This document shows, piece by piece, positions 52,105-60,505 of a stretch of DNA of 63,484 bases. Location: contig JAHDSB010000022.1 in the NCBI GenBank assembly GCA_018433015.1, forward strand, positions 1 through 63,484, in the 5' to 3' direction. The notes under the pieces were generated by a model. That model made no database searches. It worked only from the letters and a program-made list of their open reading frames with translations, and was not told the origin of the DNA. The DNA is from Clostridia bacterium (GTDB lineage: Bacteria; Bacillota; Peptococcia; DRI-13; SV3-B141). The position numbers and the translations under genes are program-made. Each line of letters opens with the position of its first letter. Position 1 is the stretch's first letter.

Positions 52105-53526
52105 CTAATTTATTAAGATATACGATTTTGGGCCATCCTTTACAATTTCTGTGATATCTTTGCCCAATTCCCGTGCCAAGATTTCCATTACCCGCGGTCC
52201 ACAAAACCCTCCCTGACATCTCCCCATTCCTGGTCTTACTCTTCTTTTAATAGCATCAACAGTCCTAGCTCCTGCCGATCTATGAATGGCATCAACAATC
52301 TCACCTTCCGTAATACTTTCACATCTACAGATAATTCTGCCATAGCGAGGATCTTTCTTGATTACTGCTGCTTTTTCTTCAGCATTTAGCTCCATAAAAC
52401 GAAGCACCGGCCTTCTCTCCGGTTTGAAATCCGTCTTTTCTTTTAAGCTACCTACTAAGTTTTTTAAAAGATCTACTGTATATTCTGCAATGGCTGGTGC
52501 TGCAGATAATCCAGGAGATTCAATTCCAGCAACATTAATAAATCCTTTCGCCTCTTCTGCTTCTTGAATAATAAAATCCCCCGTATCAGGTGTTGCTCGC
52601 AACCCTGCAAAACTTGTAATGGTTTTATGAAAGGGGATTTTATCTATTGTTTTTCTAGCCGTCTTTCTTATCAAAGCAATGCGTTCACTGCTTGTTGCCG
52701 TATTCTCTTTATCTATAATATCTTCAGTATCTGGCCCCACTAATAAATTGCCATGGACAGTAGGTGCCACAAGCACACCTTTTCCTAAGTCAGTTGGAGC
52801 TTGAAAAATAACATGGTTTACAAGATTCCCTACACTTTTATCTAGAATATTGTATTGTCCCCTTCGGGGATGTATTGTAAAAGTTTTTGAGGTTACCATT
52901 TCATTGATTTTGTCAGCATATACGCCTGCACAATTTATCACATATCTTGCTGAGATGTTTTCTGCTTTCGTGTAAATACAATATCCCTCCTCAATTTTCT
53001 TGATATCTATTACTTCCCGCTCAAGTTTAAGTTCTACTCCATTATCTACTGCATTTTCTGCCAGGGCTTCTGCTAATTCCCATGGACTCACAATTCCAGC
53101 AGTAGGTGCATACAGGCCCCCTATAACATTTTCATTTAAATTAGGTTCCATTTTTATTATTTCTTGCTTGGTTAATATTTTCATAGCGGGTATACAGTTC
53201 TTAAGACCTCTTCGATGCAAAACTTTAATAGTATCCATTTCTTCTTTATTTGTAGCAATAACAAGAGACCCTATTCTTTTAAAGGGTACGTCTAATTGTT
53301 TACAAACCTGATCATATAGGGTATTTCCCCTAGCATTTAATCTTGCCTTTAAAGTACCTGGCAGTGCATCATAACCAGCATGTACAATTGCACTATTTGC
53401 CTTAGTGGTACCGTTGGCTACATCTGCCTCTTTATCTATTAATACGATTTTCAAATCATACTTGGATAACTCTCTTGCAACGAAAGTCCCTATTATACCC
53501 GCACCAATTACCGCTACATCGTACAT
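52105..53526 (-). CDS. glpA: GlpA-like FAD-dependent glycerol-3-phosphate dehydrogenase
   Basis: A 473-residue protein. A DAO-type FAD domain (VAVIGAGIIGTFVARELSKY at the start) is followed by a C-terminal BFD-type [2Fe-2S] domain with cysteines in IICRCESI and CQGGFCGPR. This domain pair is typical of anaerobic glycerol-3-phosphate dehydrogenases, producing dihydroxyacetone phosphate. A transcription terminator precedes it, and the upstream gene encodes the antiterminator GlpP, which supports glycerol-3-phosphate as the inducer. Related 2-hydroxyacid oxidoreductases are a less likely alternative. Confidence 0.88.
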   Translation of the reverse strand: MYDVAVIGAGIIGTFVARELSKYDLKIVLIDKEADVANGTTKANSAIVHAGYDALPGTLKARLNARGNTLYDQVCKQLDVPFKRIGSLVIATNKEEMDTIKVLHRRGLKNCIPAMKILTKQEIIKMEPNLNENVIGGLYAPTAGIVSPWELAEALAENAVDNGVELKLEREVIDIKKIEEGYCIYTKAENISARYVINCAGVYADKINEMVTSKTFTIHPRRGQYNILDKSVGNLVNHVIFQAPTDLGKGVLVAPTVHGNLLVGPDTEDIIDKENTATSSERIALIRKTARKTIDKIPFHKTITSFAGLRATPDTGDFIIQEAEEAKGFINVAGIESPGLSAAPAIAEYTVDLLKNLVGSLKEKTDFKPERRPVLRFMELNAEEKAAVIKKDPRYGRIICRCESITEGEIVDAIHRSAGARTVDAIKRRVRPGMGRCQGGFCGPRVMEILARELGKDITEIVKDGPKSYILIN

Positions 53527-53560
53527 ATTAATGCCTCCCTTTAGTCTAAAAATAAAAAAA

Positions 53561-53605
53561 GCCGTACAAAGTTAAACTTATGTGTATAAGCTAACTTCAT
53601 ACGGC
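53561..53605 (-). promoter_or_regulatory. GlpP-controlled terminator in the glp leader
   Basis: On the minus strand GCCGTATGAAGTTAGC pairs with the opposite arm (AACTTTGTACGGC), followed by a T-run, 34 bp before the GlpA-like start. GlpP bound to glycerol-3-phosphate would be expected to allow read-through. Confidence 0.75.
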
Positions 53606-53749
53606 TCTCTCATCTCAAGCCTTAACTATATTAAATTTATAACTATAAATTCATTATATCATATTAAGTCCTCTGTGAATATTACCCCTGAGTCTTTCTT
53701 TTATTATCCACCAATTAGTATCGCTGGATAATTTAGATTACAATTAATT

Positions 53750-54319
53750 CTATATATACCAGAGCTCTTCCTTACTAGTTGATATACCTATCACTCCAGC
53801 TTTGAGACATTCGATTACATCTTCCTTATCAATAATTAGTCCACCTGCTATGAGGGGAAGATTTGTTGTTTGAGGTTTTATATTTTTAATAACTTTGGGC
53901 ATGTTCCCCGGCATAATCTCTATTGCATCTGGTCTTGTAGTCCGCACTGAATTTATCCCTGACTCCACGGAAAGAGAATCTAAGAGAAAAAGTCTTTGTA
54001 TAGTACTTATATTCATGGTCTTTGCTTTTTTTACAAGATTAACTCTTGTAGTAATAATTCCATCCGGCCTCATATTTTCCTGAATATACTTTAGTGCCAT
54101 CACATCTTTTGAAAAGCCTTCCATTAAATCAACATGTATATATATATCCATATCTGCATCTTTGACTTTATCAATGCTATCTTTTAAATTGAAAATATTT
54201 CCAGTAAGTAAAAATACTATTTCGCAAGGGGACTGAATGGCTTGTTCAAGTTTTTCCACACAGTTTACTGCTGCAATGATGGGATTTTTTTCTACTTTCT
54301 GGTAAAATCGGCTGTTCAC
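53750..54319 (-). CDS. glpP: Glycerol-3-phosphate-responsive antiterminator
   Basis: A 189-residue GlpP protein, a TIM-barrel RNA-binding antiterminator. Signature stretches are 'IIAAVNCVEKLEQAI', 'VHVDLMEGFSKD', 'DGIITTRVNLVKKAK' and 'DAIEIMPGNMPKVI' followed by 'LIAGGLI'. The start is GTG after AAGGAGG. It is transcribed towards the glp genes and should act on the hairpin at 53561-53605. Confidence 0.94.
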   Translation of the reverse strand: MNSRFYQKVEKNPIIAAVNCVEKLEQAIQSPCEIVFLLTGNIFNLKDSIDKVKDADMDIYIHVDLMEGFSKDVMALKYIQENMRPDGIITTRVNLVKKAKTMNISTIQRLFLLDSLSVESGINSVRTTRPDAIEIMPGNMPKVIKNIKPQTTNLPLIAGGLIIDKEDVIECLKAGVIGISTSKEELWYI

Positions 54320-54437
54320 AGTATTTCCTCCTTCTTAATTTTATTATATCACTCTATGGCTCCTAAATTAAATAAATATAACTTGTATTTTATAGCGATG
54401 CACAAATACATGTATACAATATTTTTTTGTAAATTGT

Positions 54438-54466
54438 TTGAAATTTTATTTTTCAAGGCATATAAT
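54438..54466 (+). promoter_or_regulatory. Promoter of small peptide gene, copy 2
   Basis: TTGAAA-N17-TATAAT, with the same flanks as the copy 1 promoter at 50184-50212. Confidence 0.8.
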
Positions 54467-54510
54467 ATACTTAAATTATTGAATCCTTGTATGAATGGAG
54501 GAATGTATAC

Positions 54511-54609
54511 ATGGATACCTTATTAAGTTATATTGCTTCCACTGACCAAGATGATTTAGCCGAAATCCTTTTATGTGAGTTTGAAGGCTGTTTGATGGCA
54601 GAACATTAA
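54511..54609 (+). CDS. 32-residue peptide, twin copy 2
   Basis: The frame reads MDTLLSYIASTDQDDLAEIL then LCEFEGCLMAEH. GGAGG lies 9 bases before the ATG and a conserved promoter lies upstream. Relative to copy 1 it has one extra codon (a net in-frame 3-base change around ILL/ILS) and a second cysteine. The frame being kept through an indel argues that both are translated. It is transcribed towards the secreted HAD phosphatase gene, which runs the opposite way, and ends in its own terminator. Confidence 0.75.
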   Translation: MDTLLSYIASTDQDDLAEILLCEFEGCLMAEH

Positions 54610-54629
54610 AATCAAATGTAGAAAATTTC

Positions 54630-54661
54630 GCTCCAGACCAAGCAGCCTGGAGCTTTTTTTT
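54630..54661. terminator. Terminator after small peptide copy 2
   Basis: GCTCCAG/CTGGAGC stem followed by TTTTTTT on the plus strand. Confidence 0.85.
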
Positions 54662-54668
54662 GTTTACT

Positions 54669-56003
54669 CTAGAAGTTTCTCATCAATTCGGGTTCGGTTT
54701 TACCATATCTTATAGTTGCTTCTTGAGGAAGGAAAAGACCTGTATTCTCATCCCTTCCTTGCAGAATATATCTAGCATGGGTCAACCCTATGGTTTCACT
54801 GGCTCTTTTAGCTAGGCTAGTGATTTTGTCACTTTCACTTTTTACTCTATTAATAATAAGGGTTAACTGAGTATCTGGAAAATCAGTTGCCATATAAAAA
54901 TCTCCTTGACTATCGCCGGCAACAAGTATGGGTCCATACCCATACTTGGATACTAACTTCATTCTAATGGCTTCCGTCTTCCCTTTTTGTTGGGTTTGAG
55001 GATATCCTTCTTTATATGCTGTTTGATAAATTCCCGCTGCATCATTTTCTAATCTCATTCCGATCACATTATCCATAGGTACATTATATCCATATTTTAG
55101 ATAATTAGAAAATACCCTAACTACATCATCCATAGAAGCGGAACAAATATAAACATCTATACCATTATCTCTTAGAACATTCATTAAATTTGACATTTCC
55201 GGAACTATCCGAAGACCTCTCTTGTATTTACCAGTAACAACACCTGCTCTACCAGGAAGCTTTTCAGAACTAGTCAGAGTATACAGTTCCAATTTTTCTC
55301 CTAAATTATAATCATTAGATTTTTCCGTAATATCCATAACTTCTGCAGATGTCATTCCGGTAAACAAATATAGTACCCAAGGATAGCTTATATCAGAACT
55401 GAATGTTCCTCCTATGGCTTCATAAAGATAAGCTAATTTTCCTCTAAAGTCTAGAAATTCTTCCGTCTTTCTAATCTCTGCAAGAGTCATTTTTCCTGCT
55501 AAGCCCTCGTAATTTTCATAGAGAAATTTATACCTTTTGTCAAGATCATAGGCTATTTTTTTGATATTTACCGGTTTCCCTTGTAAATTATTGTACTCTT
55601 CAGAAAAATCGTCCTCGGGGATGTTCATTCTTATAGCTTTAGCAAACTCTTCAGGAGACATTTTGAATAATAGGTTTTCTATTTGATAGCGAAATAGTGC
55701 TTCCTGAGTATCATTAAAAATGCAAGTTTGGTCCCAATCAAAGATAGCATAAGGTTTATTATATATGTCATAACTAGAACTTTTAATACCATTCTCATCG
55801 ATTAAAGTCTGGAGTCTTTTTAAATTGGCGGGAGACCATTTGCCTCTGTCTAAAATAGGAATATCTTCATAACTATTTACACTAGCTTCTTCCGCTAATG
55901 CTGGCACCGGCTGAAGAATACTAAATTTAAAACAAAAACTGCTTCCTAAAAGCAACGCCATAATCATTAAGCCCGTAATAAATTTCCCCACTCTTTTCTT
56001 CAT
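54669..56003 (-). CDS. Secreted HAD-superfamily phosphatase-like protein
   Basis: A 444-residue protein with a cleavable signal peptide (hydrophobic segment about 9-30, likely cleavage near VPALAEE). HAD motif I is DWDQT (about 89-93), with motif II in the 'YICSASMDDVVRVF' region and the late acidic motif VAGDSQGDF. The first nucleophile/acid pair is D.D, consistent with phosphatase chemistry. A large helical insertion after motif I forms the cap. It is a stand-alone gene behind AAAGGAGG. The substrate is unknown; extracellular phosphate esters are plausible. Confidence 0.85.
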   Translation of the reverse strand: MKKRVGKFITGLMIMALLLGSSFCFKFSILQPVPALAEEASVNSYEDIPILDRGKWSPANLKRLQTLIDENGIKSSSYDIYNKPYAIFDWDQTCIFNDTQEALFRYQIENLLFKMSPEEFAKAIRMNIPEDDFSEEYNNLQGKPVNIKKIAYDLDKRYKFLYENYEGLAGKMTLAEIRKTEEFLDFRGKLAYLYEAIGGTFSSDISYPWVLYLFTGMTSAEVMDITEKSNDYNLGEKLELYTLTSSEKLPGRAGVVTGKYKRGLRIVPEMSNLMNVLRDNGIDVYICSASMDDVVRVFSNYLKYGYNVPMDNVIGMRLENDAAGIYQTAYKEGYPQTQQKGKTEAIRMKLVSKYGYGPILVAGDSQGDFYMATDFPDTQLTLIINRVKSESDKITSLAKRASETIGLTHARYILQGRDENTGLFLPQEATIRYGKTEPELMRNF

Positions 56004-56080
56004 ATTTATCCTCCTTTTTAATATTAATGATGCATTTTTTTAATGAGTTATGCCCCTCCTTTCTAATAGCTTAAAACACA

Positions 56081-56119
56081 AAAGAAGCCCCCGGAAATAA
56101 TTATTCCTTGGGCTTCTTT
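56081..56119 (-). terminator. Terminator of the YedE-YedF operon
   Basis: AAAGAAGCCC and GGGCTTCTTT form a stem with GGAA/TTCC inside. A second small hairpin (GTCAC/GTGAC, 56131-56146) lies just upstream on the minus strand. Confidence 0.7.
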
Positions 56120-56214
56120 GCCAAAAGAGAGTCACCACTGCGTGACCAACATTTTGTACTATTAAGAATATTCTAGCATAGCTTTGGTTTTCCTGCAATT
56201 ACCAATTAAATATT

Positions 56215-56460
56215 TTACTCTTCTTGTTGCCGGTACTTTACTGTATATTGTCCCCCTTTTATCTCATATATAGTGCTAATCCCTGGGGATAGCACTTCTG
56301 CAAGCTTTTTATTTGTGAAAAATTTTACTGCTATTCCACAACTGGTACTCAATTTTCTAGGTACAGGCATAGTTTCATTTTTGATGCCCATTTTGTTCAA
56401 TTCGCGCGCAAATCTAATGGCAGCAGACTGGGTATGGAATAAAGCAAGATACTCTTTCAT
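56215..56460 (-). CDS. DUF3343 protein (putative selenium/sulfur carrier)
   Basis: An 81-residue DUF3343 protein with the conserved cysteine in 'LSTSCGIAVKF' and an N-terminal 'ALFHTQSAAIRFARELNKMGI' helix. The family appears in selenium gene clusters beside YedE, YedF and SelD, and is thought to carry or sense Se/S. It is the last gene of the leftward selenium operon, three bases after the YedF-like gene. Confidence 0.88.
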   Translation of the reverse strand: MKEYLALFHTQSAAIRFARELNKMGIKNETMPVPRKLSTSCGIAVKFFTNKKLAEVLSPGISTIYEIKGGQYTVKYRQQEE

Positions 56461-56463
56461 AAA

Positions 56464-56682
56464 TTATCTCCTCAAAAACAAACGGAATGTTTCATCATCT
56501 TCTCTAACTTCCACCTTATACCCGCTGTTCTTGGCAAACCTTTCTATATTTCCTTTAGCGATGTTGCTGTCTACTAATATTTCTACACCTTCCGGAAAAA
56601 GCTGCAACGCTTTTTTAGTTAATAAAATGGGCTGTGGACATGATAGTCCTCTGGCATCAACTAGTTTCTTTTCATCATTCAT
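56464..56682 (-). CDS. YedF/TusA-family sulfur/selenium carrier
   Basis: About 72 residues of the SirA/TusA fold, with the persulfide/perselenide cysteine in DARGLSCPQPILLTKKAL. The start is ATG 56682 after GGAGC; the open frame upstream overlaps the transporter gene. It lies directly after the YedE-like transporter and before DUF3343, the usual selenium-module order. It probably accepts selenium from the cysteine desulfurase and hands it towards SelD. Confidence 0.9.
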   Translation of the reverse strand: MNDEKKLVDARGLSCPQPILLTKKALQLFPEGVEILVDSNIAKGNIERFAKNSGYKVEVREDDETFRLFLRR

Positions 56683-57757
56683 AACGAACAGCTCCTTCCC
56701 TTTTATCCCAAGTAAACTTTTCACTAAAAACATACGATACCAGTACTACAAAAAGCAGACTTAAAATTACCGCCACCTTTCCATTAAAAGTAGGACCAGC
56801 AGGGCTGGAAGCCAAGGAGAAATTATGAGCAAAAGCAGCACCTGCTGTCATTCCTAAAACGGCCACTGCTGAGTCTATATTTCCTTGACCAGCTAAAATT
56901 AGCTGACGCAAAGGACATCCTCCCAGCAACACAGAACCCCACCCGGTAAGCACCATGCCTAAAAAATTCCATAAGACATCAACGTGGGCTACTGGCTGCT
57001 CTGCAAAGCCATATTTAGCAAAACCTAGTACATAATTGCCCCCAGCTGAAAATAATAAAATAGCCAAGAATCCGGAAAGCAAATAGCTATCCTTAAATAA
57101 AATAAGGTCCCTAATGCCTCCTACCATACATAATCTAGTTCTCTGAGCAACGGCCCCTACAACCAAGCCAACTATAAGGGCTAACCAAAGAGGCGCATGT
57201 TGTGAGCCAGGCCCTTTTGTACTAAAAAATAAGATTCCTGGAACTAAACATAATACTAGTAGTAAGCTTACGTTTATTACAGGAAAAATAAAACCTTCTT
57301 GGGGAATAAGCCGATAATTTCTCTGTAAACTAAAACCTCTATGTAAAAATACTATACCTATGCCAATACCTACAATAAAGCCTGCCAAACCAAAAATAGC
57401 ATTGAAATCTCCCCCGCCTAACCTTAATACCATTCGCAAGGGACAACCTAAAAACATTAAGGCACCAATCATTACGGTAAAACCTAACACAAAACGCAAT
57501 AGGGGGGCTGACCCACCCCTTGCTTCAAATTCCCTGTTTTTTTGAGCCATCAAATAAGCACCTGACACTATTCCAATTATTTCTGGCCTCATAAATTGGA
57601 CTGCTTCTGCCCGATGCAAACCTAAGGCCCCTGCAATGTCACGTATAAAACAAGCAATACACAACCCCATATTAAGGGGATTCCCGTATTGTACCAGTAA
57701 TACAGCTAACAAACCAATTAGTGCCCCTCCAAAAATAATCCCTTTCTTACTCTCCAT
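56675..57757 (-). CDS. YedE-family selenium/sulfur transporter
   Basis: About 360 residues with some ten hydrophobic segments, containing the YeeE/YedE family repeats 'FLGCPLRMVLRLGGGDFNA' and 'LLGGCPLRQLILAGQGNID' with their conserved cysteines. Members near selD are proposed to import a selenium compound. The start is placed at ATG 57757, 6 bases after GGAGG. It is divergent from the cysteine desulfurase-selD operon. Confidence 0.92.
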   Translation of the reverse strand: MESKKGIIFGGALIGLLAVLLVQYGNPLNMGLCIACFIRDIAGALGLHRAEAVQFMRPEIIGIVSGAYLMAQKNREFEARGGSAPLLRFVLGFTVMIGALMFLGCPLRMVLRLGGGDFNAIFGLAGFIVGIGIGIVFLHRGFSLQRNYRLIPQEGFIFPVINVSLLLVLCLVPGILFFSTKGPGSQHAPLWLALIVGLVVGAVAQRTRLCMVGGIRDLILFKDSYLLSGFLAILLFSAGGNYVLGFAKYGFAEQPVAHVDVLWNFLGMVLTGWGSVLLGGCPLRQLILAGQGNIDSAVAVLGMTAGAAFAHNFSLASSPAGPTFNGKVAVILSLLFVVLVSYVFSEKFTWDKREGAVRYE

Positions 57758-57909
57758 ACTCATCCTCCTTTACCTTTGATTCCCATTTTAATTGTCCATT
57801 TTAGAAATGTTAAATGAATATTATTTATTAAAACCAAGCTGTAATTAATATTTTTCATCATTAGCCTTTAATCTCATAGCTAAAATATACTGATTATGGG
57901 TGATAAACG

Positions 57910-59067
57910 ATGAAAGGTATTTATTTGGATCAAGCAGCCACATCTTTCCCTAAAGCTCCGGGAGTAGGGGAGATAATATGCTCTTTCTTAAGGAATATTG
58001 GGTCAAATATTAACAGAGGCTCTTATACCAATTCCCTTGAAGCCGGCAGAATAGTCTATGAAACCAGAGAACTCCTGTGTGAAACTTTTAATTTTACTAA
58101 ACCTGAAAACGTCATCTTTACAAAAAATATTACCGAAAGCCTTAATTATCTTATCAAAGGACTTTTGGGCCCAGAGGATCATGTAATAGTCTCTTCTATG
58201 GAACATAATGCCGTGATGAGGCCTCTGCATTCCCAGGCAAAAAAAGGTATGAAATTTACCAGGATAAACTGCAACAATAAAGGAGACTTCGATCTGGGAC
58301 ATCTTAAAAAATCTCTCCGCTCCAATACCAAAGCTGTAATAATGACTCATGCTTCCAATGTCTGTGGTACCATTCTTCCTTTAGCTTTAGTAGGAGATTT
58401 CTGCCAAGCAAATAATCTTTTTTTCATCATTGATGCGGCACAAAGCGCCGGCTCCATAAAAGTAGATTTTCAAGCATTAAATTGTGATGCATTAGCCTTC
58501 ACTGGTCATAAAGGTCTTTTAGGTCCCCAAGGTATAGGTGGCTTTTTAATCACTGATAAGCTGGCTTCTCATCTAGAGTCCTTGATTGAAGGAGGCACAG
58601 GAAGCAGCTCCGAATCTGAAGAACAGCCTCCCTATTTACCGGACAAATTCGAAGCAGGCACTCCCAATATTCCCGGTATCTTTGGTCTTCATAAAGCATT
58701 AAAGTTTATTTTGGAAACAGATCTAAAGACTATTCAAACACAAGAATTATCCCTGACACAACACTTTATCCAGGGAGTAAAAAATATTAAAAATATTACT
58801 TTAATTGGACATGAAGATGTTCATAACCGAACAGCCGCTGTTTCTCTAGATTTTCCTTTATTAGATAATGGCGAAGTAGCTAATATTTTAGCTAAAGAGT
58901 ACACTATCATGACAAGAAGCGGATTGCACTGCGCTCCTTCCGCCCATAAAACTTTGGGAACTTTTCCCCAAGGTACCGTTCGTTTTAGCTTCGGCTTCTT
59001 TAATACCCTAGAGGAAGTAGATTCTACCCTAAATGCTCTTAACACTATCGTAAAGGAAAAGAGGTGA
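57910..59067 (+). CDS. Cysteine desulfurase / selenocysteine lyase-like
   Basis: A 385-residue class V aminotransferase-fold enzyme. The PLP lysine is in FTGHKGLLGPQG, the catalytic cysteine in SGLHCAPSAHKTLG, and the opening is 'YLDQAATSFPKAP'. It would release S or Se from cysteine or selenocysteine as a bound persulfide or perselenide. It is directly followed by selD (6 bp), which points to selenium delivery for selenophosphate synthesis rather than iron-sulfur assembly. Confidence 0.92.
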   Translation: MKGIYLDQAATSFPKAPGVGEIICSFLRNIGSNINRGSYTNSLEAGRIVYETRELLCETFNFTKPENVIFTKNITESLNYLIKGLLGPEDHVIVSSMEHNAVMRPLHSQAKKGMKFTRINCNNKGDFDLGHLKKSLRSNTKAVIMTHASNVCGTILPLALVGDFCQANNLFFIIDAAQSAGSIKVDFQALNCDALAFTGHKGLLGPQGIGGFLITDKLASHLESLIEGGTGSSSESEEQPPYLPDKFEAGTPNIPGIFGLHKALKFILETDLKTIQTQELSLTQHFIQGVKNIKNITLIGHEDVHNRTAAVSLDFPLLDNGEVANILAKEYTIMTRSGLHCAPSAHKTLGTFPQGTVRFSFGFFNTLEEVDSTLNALNTIVKEKR

Positions 59068-59073
59068 TAGGAA

Positions 59074-60099
59074 TTGATTAGGCTTACTGCTCTGTCAAGA
59101 ACCTCTGGTTGAGCTGCAAAAATAGGGCCGGGTGCCCTGCAAGAAATTCTCAGTTTATTACCGTGGAAGGAAGATAAAAGACTCCTGGTAGGTCCTCAAA
59201 CTTCTGATGATGCAGCGGTTTATCAACTATCAGATGATACGGCCCTCATTCAAACGCTGGACTTTTTCACGCCCATAGTAGATGATCCTTATACCTTTGG
59301 ACAAATAGCAGCTGCCAATGCCTTAAGCGATATATATGCTATGGGAGGATCGCCACTTATTGCCCTGAATATTGTTTGTTTTCCTGTTACTTTATCTTTA
59401 GATATTTTAGAAAAAATTTTACAAGGCGGTTCCCAAAAAGTCTTAGAAGCTAAGGCACTAGTAGCAGGTGGCCATTCAGTTGATGATAAAGAACCAAAGT
59501 ATGGGCTTTCTGTAGCTGGTATAGTACACCCTGATAAGCTCTGGAAGAATCATGGCTGTGAAGTTGGTGATGTTTTAATCCTTACTAAACCTCTGGGTAC
59601 AGGAATTATTAATACTGCCATTAAAGGTGAATTAGCATCAGACTCGGCTTATTCAGATGCCATAAAAGTAATGAAAACTTTAAATAAATATGCGGTAGAA
59701 ATAATGAGCGATTTCCAAATAACAGCATGCACAGATGTCACAGGCTTTGGATTAATGGGTCATGCTTATGAAATGGCTACAGCTTCACATGTGACTTTAC
59801 AAATTGAGGCTGAACGAATTCCCCTCTTAAAAGCTGCCAAAGAGTATGCGGAAATGGGACTGATACCAGCAGGGACATATCGAAATAAAAGCTATCTGCA
59901 AGATAAATACATACTCAATAATATTCCTATCTGGCTAGAAGATATCATCTTCGACCCTCAAACTTCAGGAGGCTTGCTATTTAGCTGTAATAAAAGCCAT
60001 GCAAAAAGATTATTGGAAAAGTTAAATACCCTTGATCTTCCTTCTGCCATAATCGGTGAAGTAGTACCTTTAGAGAAAACACATCTATTAGTAAAATAG
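59074..60099 (+). CDS. selD: Selenophosphate synthetase, selenocysteine-containing
   Basis: A 341-residue SelD. Simple ORF calling misses the N-terminus because codon 13 is TGA (59110-59112): the frame runs from TTG 59074 as LIRLTALSRTSG-Sec-AAKIGPGALQEIL, exactly where other SelD proteins have Cys or Sec, just before the conserved Lys (AAKIGPG). GAGGTG precedes the TTG by 7 bases. Directly after the UGA a GGG..CCC hairpin inside a TGCA/TGCA stem has the position and shape of a bacterial SECIS. Further on are 'AAANALSDIYAMGG', 'AGGHSVDDKEPKYGL' and 'FDPQTSGGLLFS'. The organism must therefore insert selenocysteine. It makes selenophosphate for selenoproteins and, probably, for the labile selenium of nicotinate dehydrogenase. 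Confidence 0.95.
59110..59152 (+). promoter_or_regulatory. UGA selenocysteine codon and SECIS hairpin in selD
   Basis: The UGA is followed by a TGCA arm, a GGG/CCC stem with a G-containing apical loop and the second TGCA arm, within 30 bases, as bacterial SECIS elements require. Confidence 0.75.
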
Positions 60100-60242
60100 A
60101 GCAGGCTATTCTTCTCTATTTTTAAATTTTTCCAAATTAATTTTACTAATAAAAAGCCACACTACTATTAAACAAACTCTATATAAGCCCAAGTAATTCT
60201 TAAGCAAACAAATAATTATAAACAAAGGAGGTAGTAGGTGGC

Positions 60243-60401
60243 ATGATGATGAATTGGAGAAATCACGAACCTATGGGAGGCATGTGGATTATGGTCTCCA
60301 GTCTTATAGCTATTTATATAGCTTTTCTTGTTTTCTTTGGTAAACTCGTTATGGCTCATGAGAACCTGGCAGAAGGAGTAAAAAGATTAGGCAGATCTTA
60401 A
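60243..60401 (+). CDS. Small membrane protein, 52 residues
   Basis: The frame begins MMMNWRNHEPMGGMWIMVSS, continues through a single hydrophobic helix (about 14-35), and ends in a basic, charged tail. AGGAGG lies 11 bases upstream of the first of three successive ATG codons. A strong bidirectional terminator follows. It resembles SHOCT-lacking short membrane proteins in envelope or electron-transfer settings, but I recognise no family. It lies 143 bp after selD and may have its own promoter. Confidence 0.65.
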   Translation: MMMNWRNHEPMGGMWIMVSSLIAIYIAFLVFFGKLVMAHENLAEGVKRLGRS

Positions 60402-60429
60402 ATTAATAATTTATCTTAGTTGCATTAGA

Positions 60430-60465
60430 AAAGTCCTTGCTTGCTTTTAGCAAACAAGGACTTTT
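60430..60465. terminator. Bidirectional terminator
   Basis: AAAGTCCTTG/CAAGGACTTT stem with inner TTG/CAA pairing between convergent genes, followed by TTTTTAA on the plus strand. Confidence 0.85.
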
Positions 60466-60505
60466 TAACATTTTAATTCTCCTCCAAACTTAAAGTTTAC
60501 ATTTA

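Noticed and set aside
50184-54609. The twin peptide regions as copies of an insertion sequence or MITE
   Set aside because: No terminal inverted repeats or target duplications are visible. The similarity covers promoter, leader and coding frame and stops near the stop codon, with different terminators.
56081-56160. A riboswitch upstream of the secreted HAD gene
   Set aside because: The two small hairpins do not fit a class I recognise. The larger one has the form and position of the terminator of the selenium operon.
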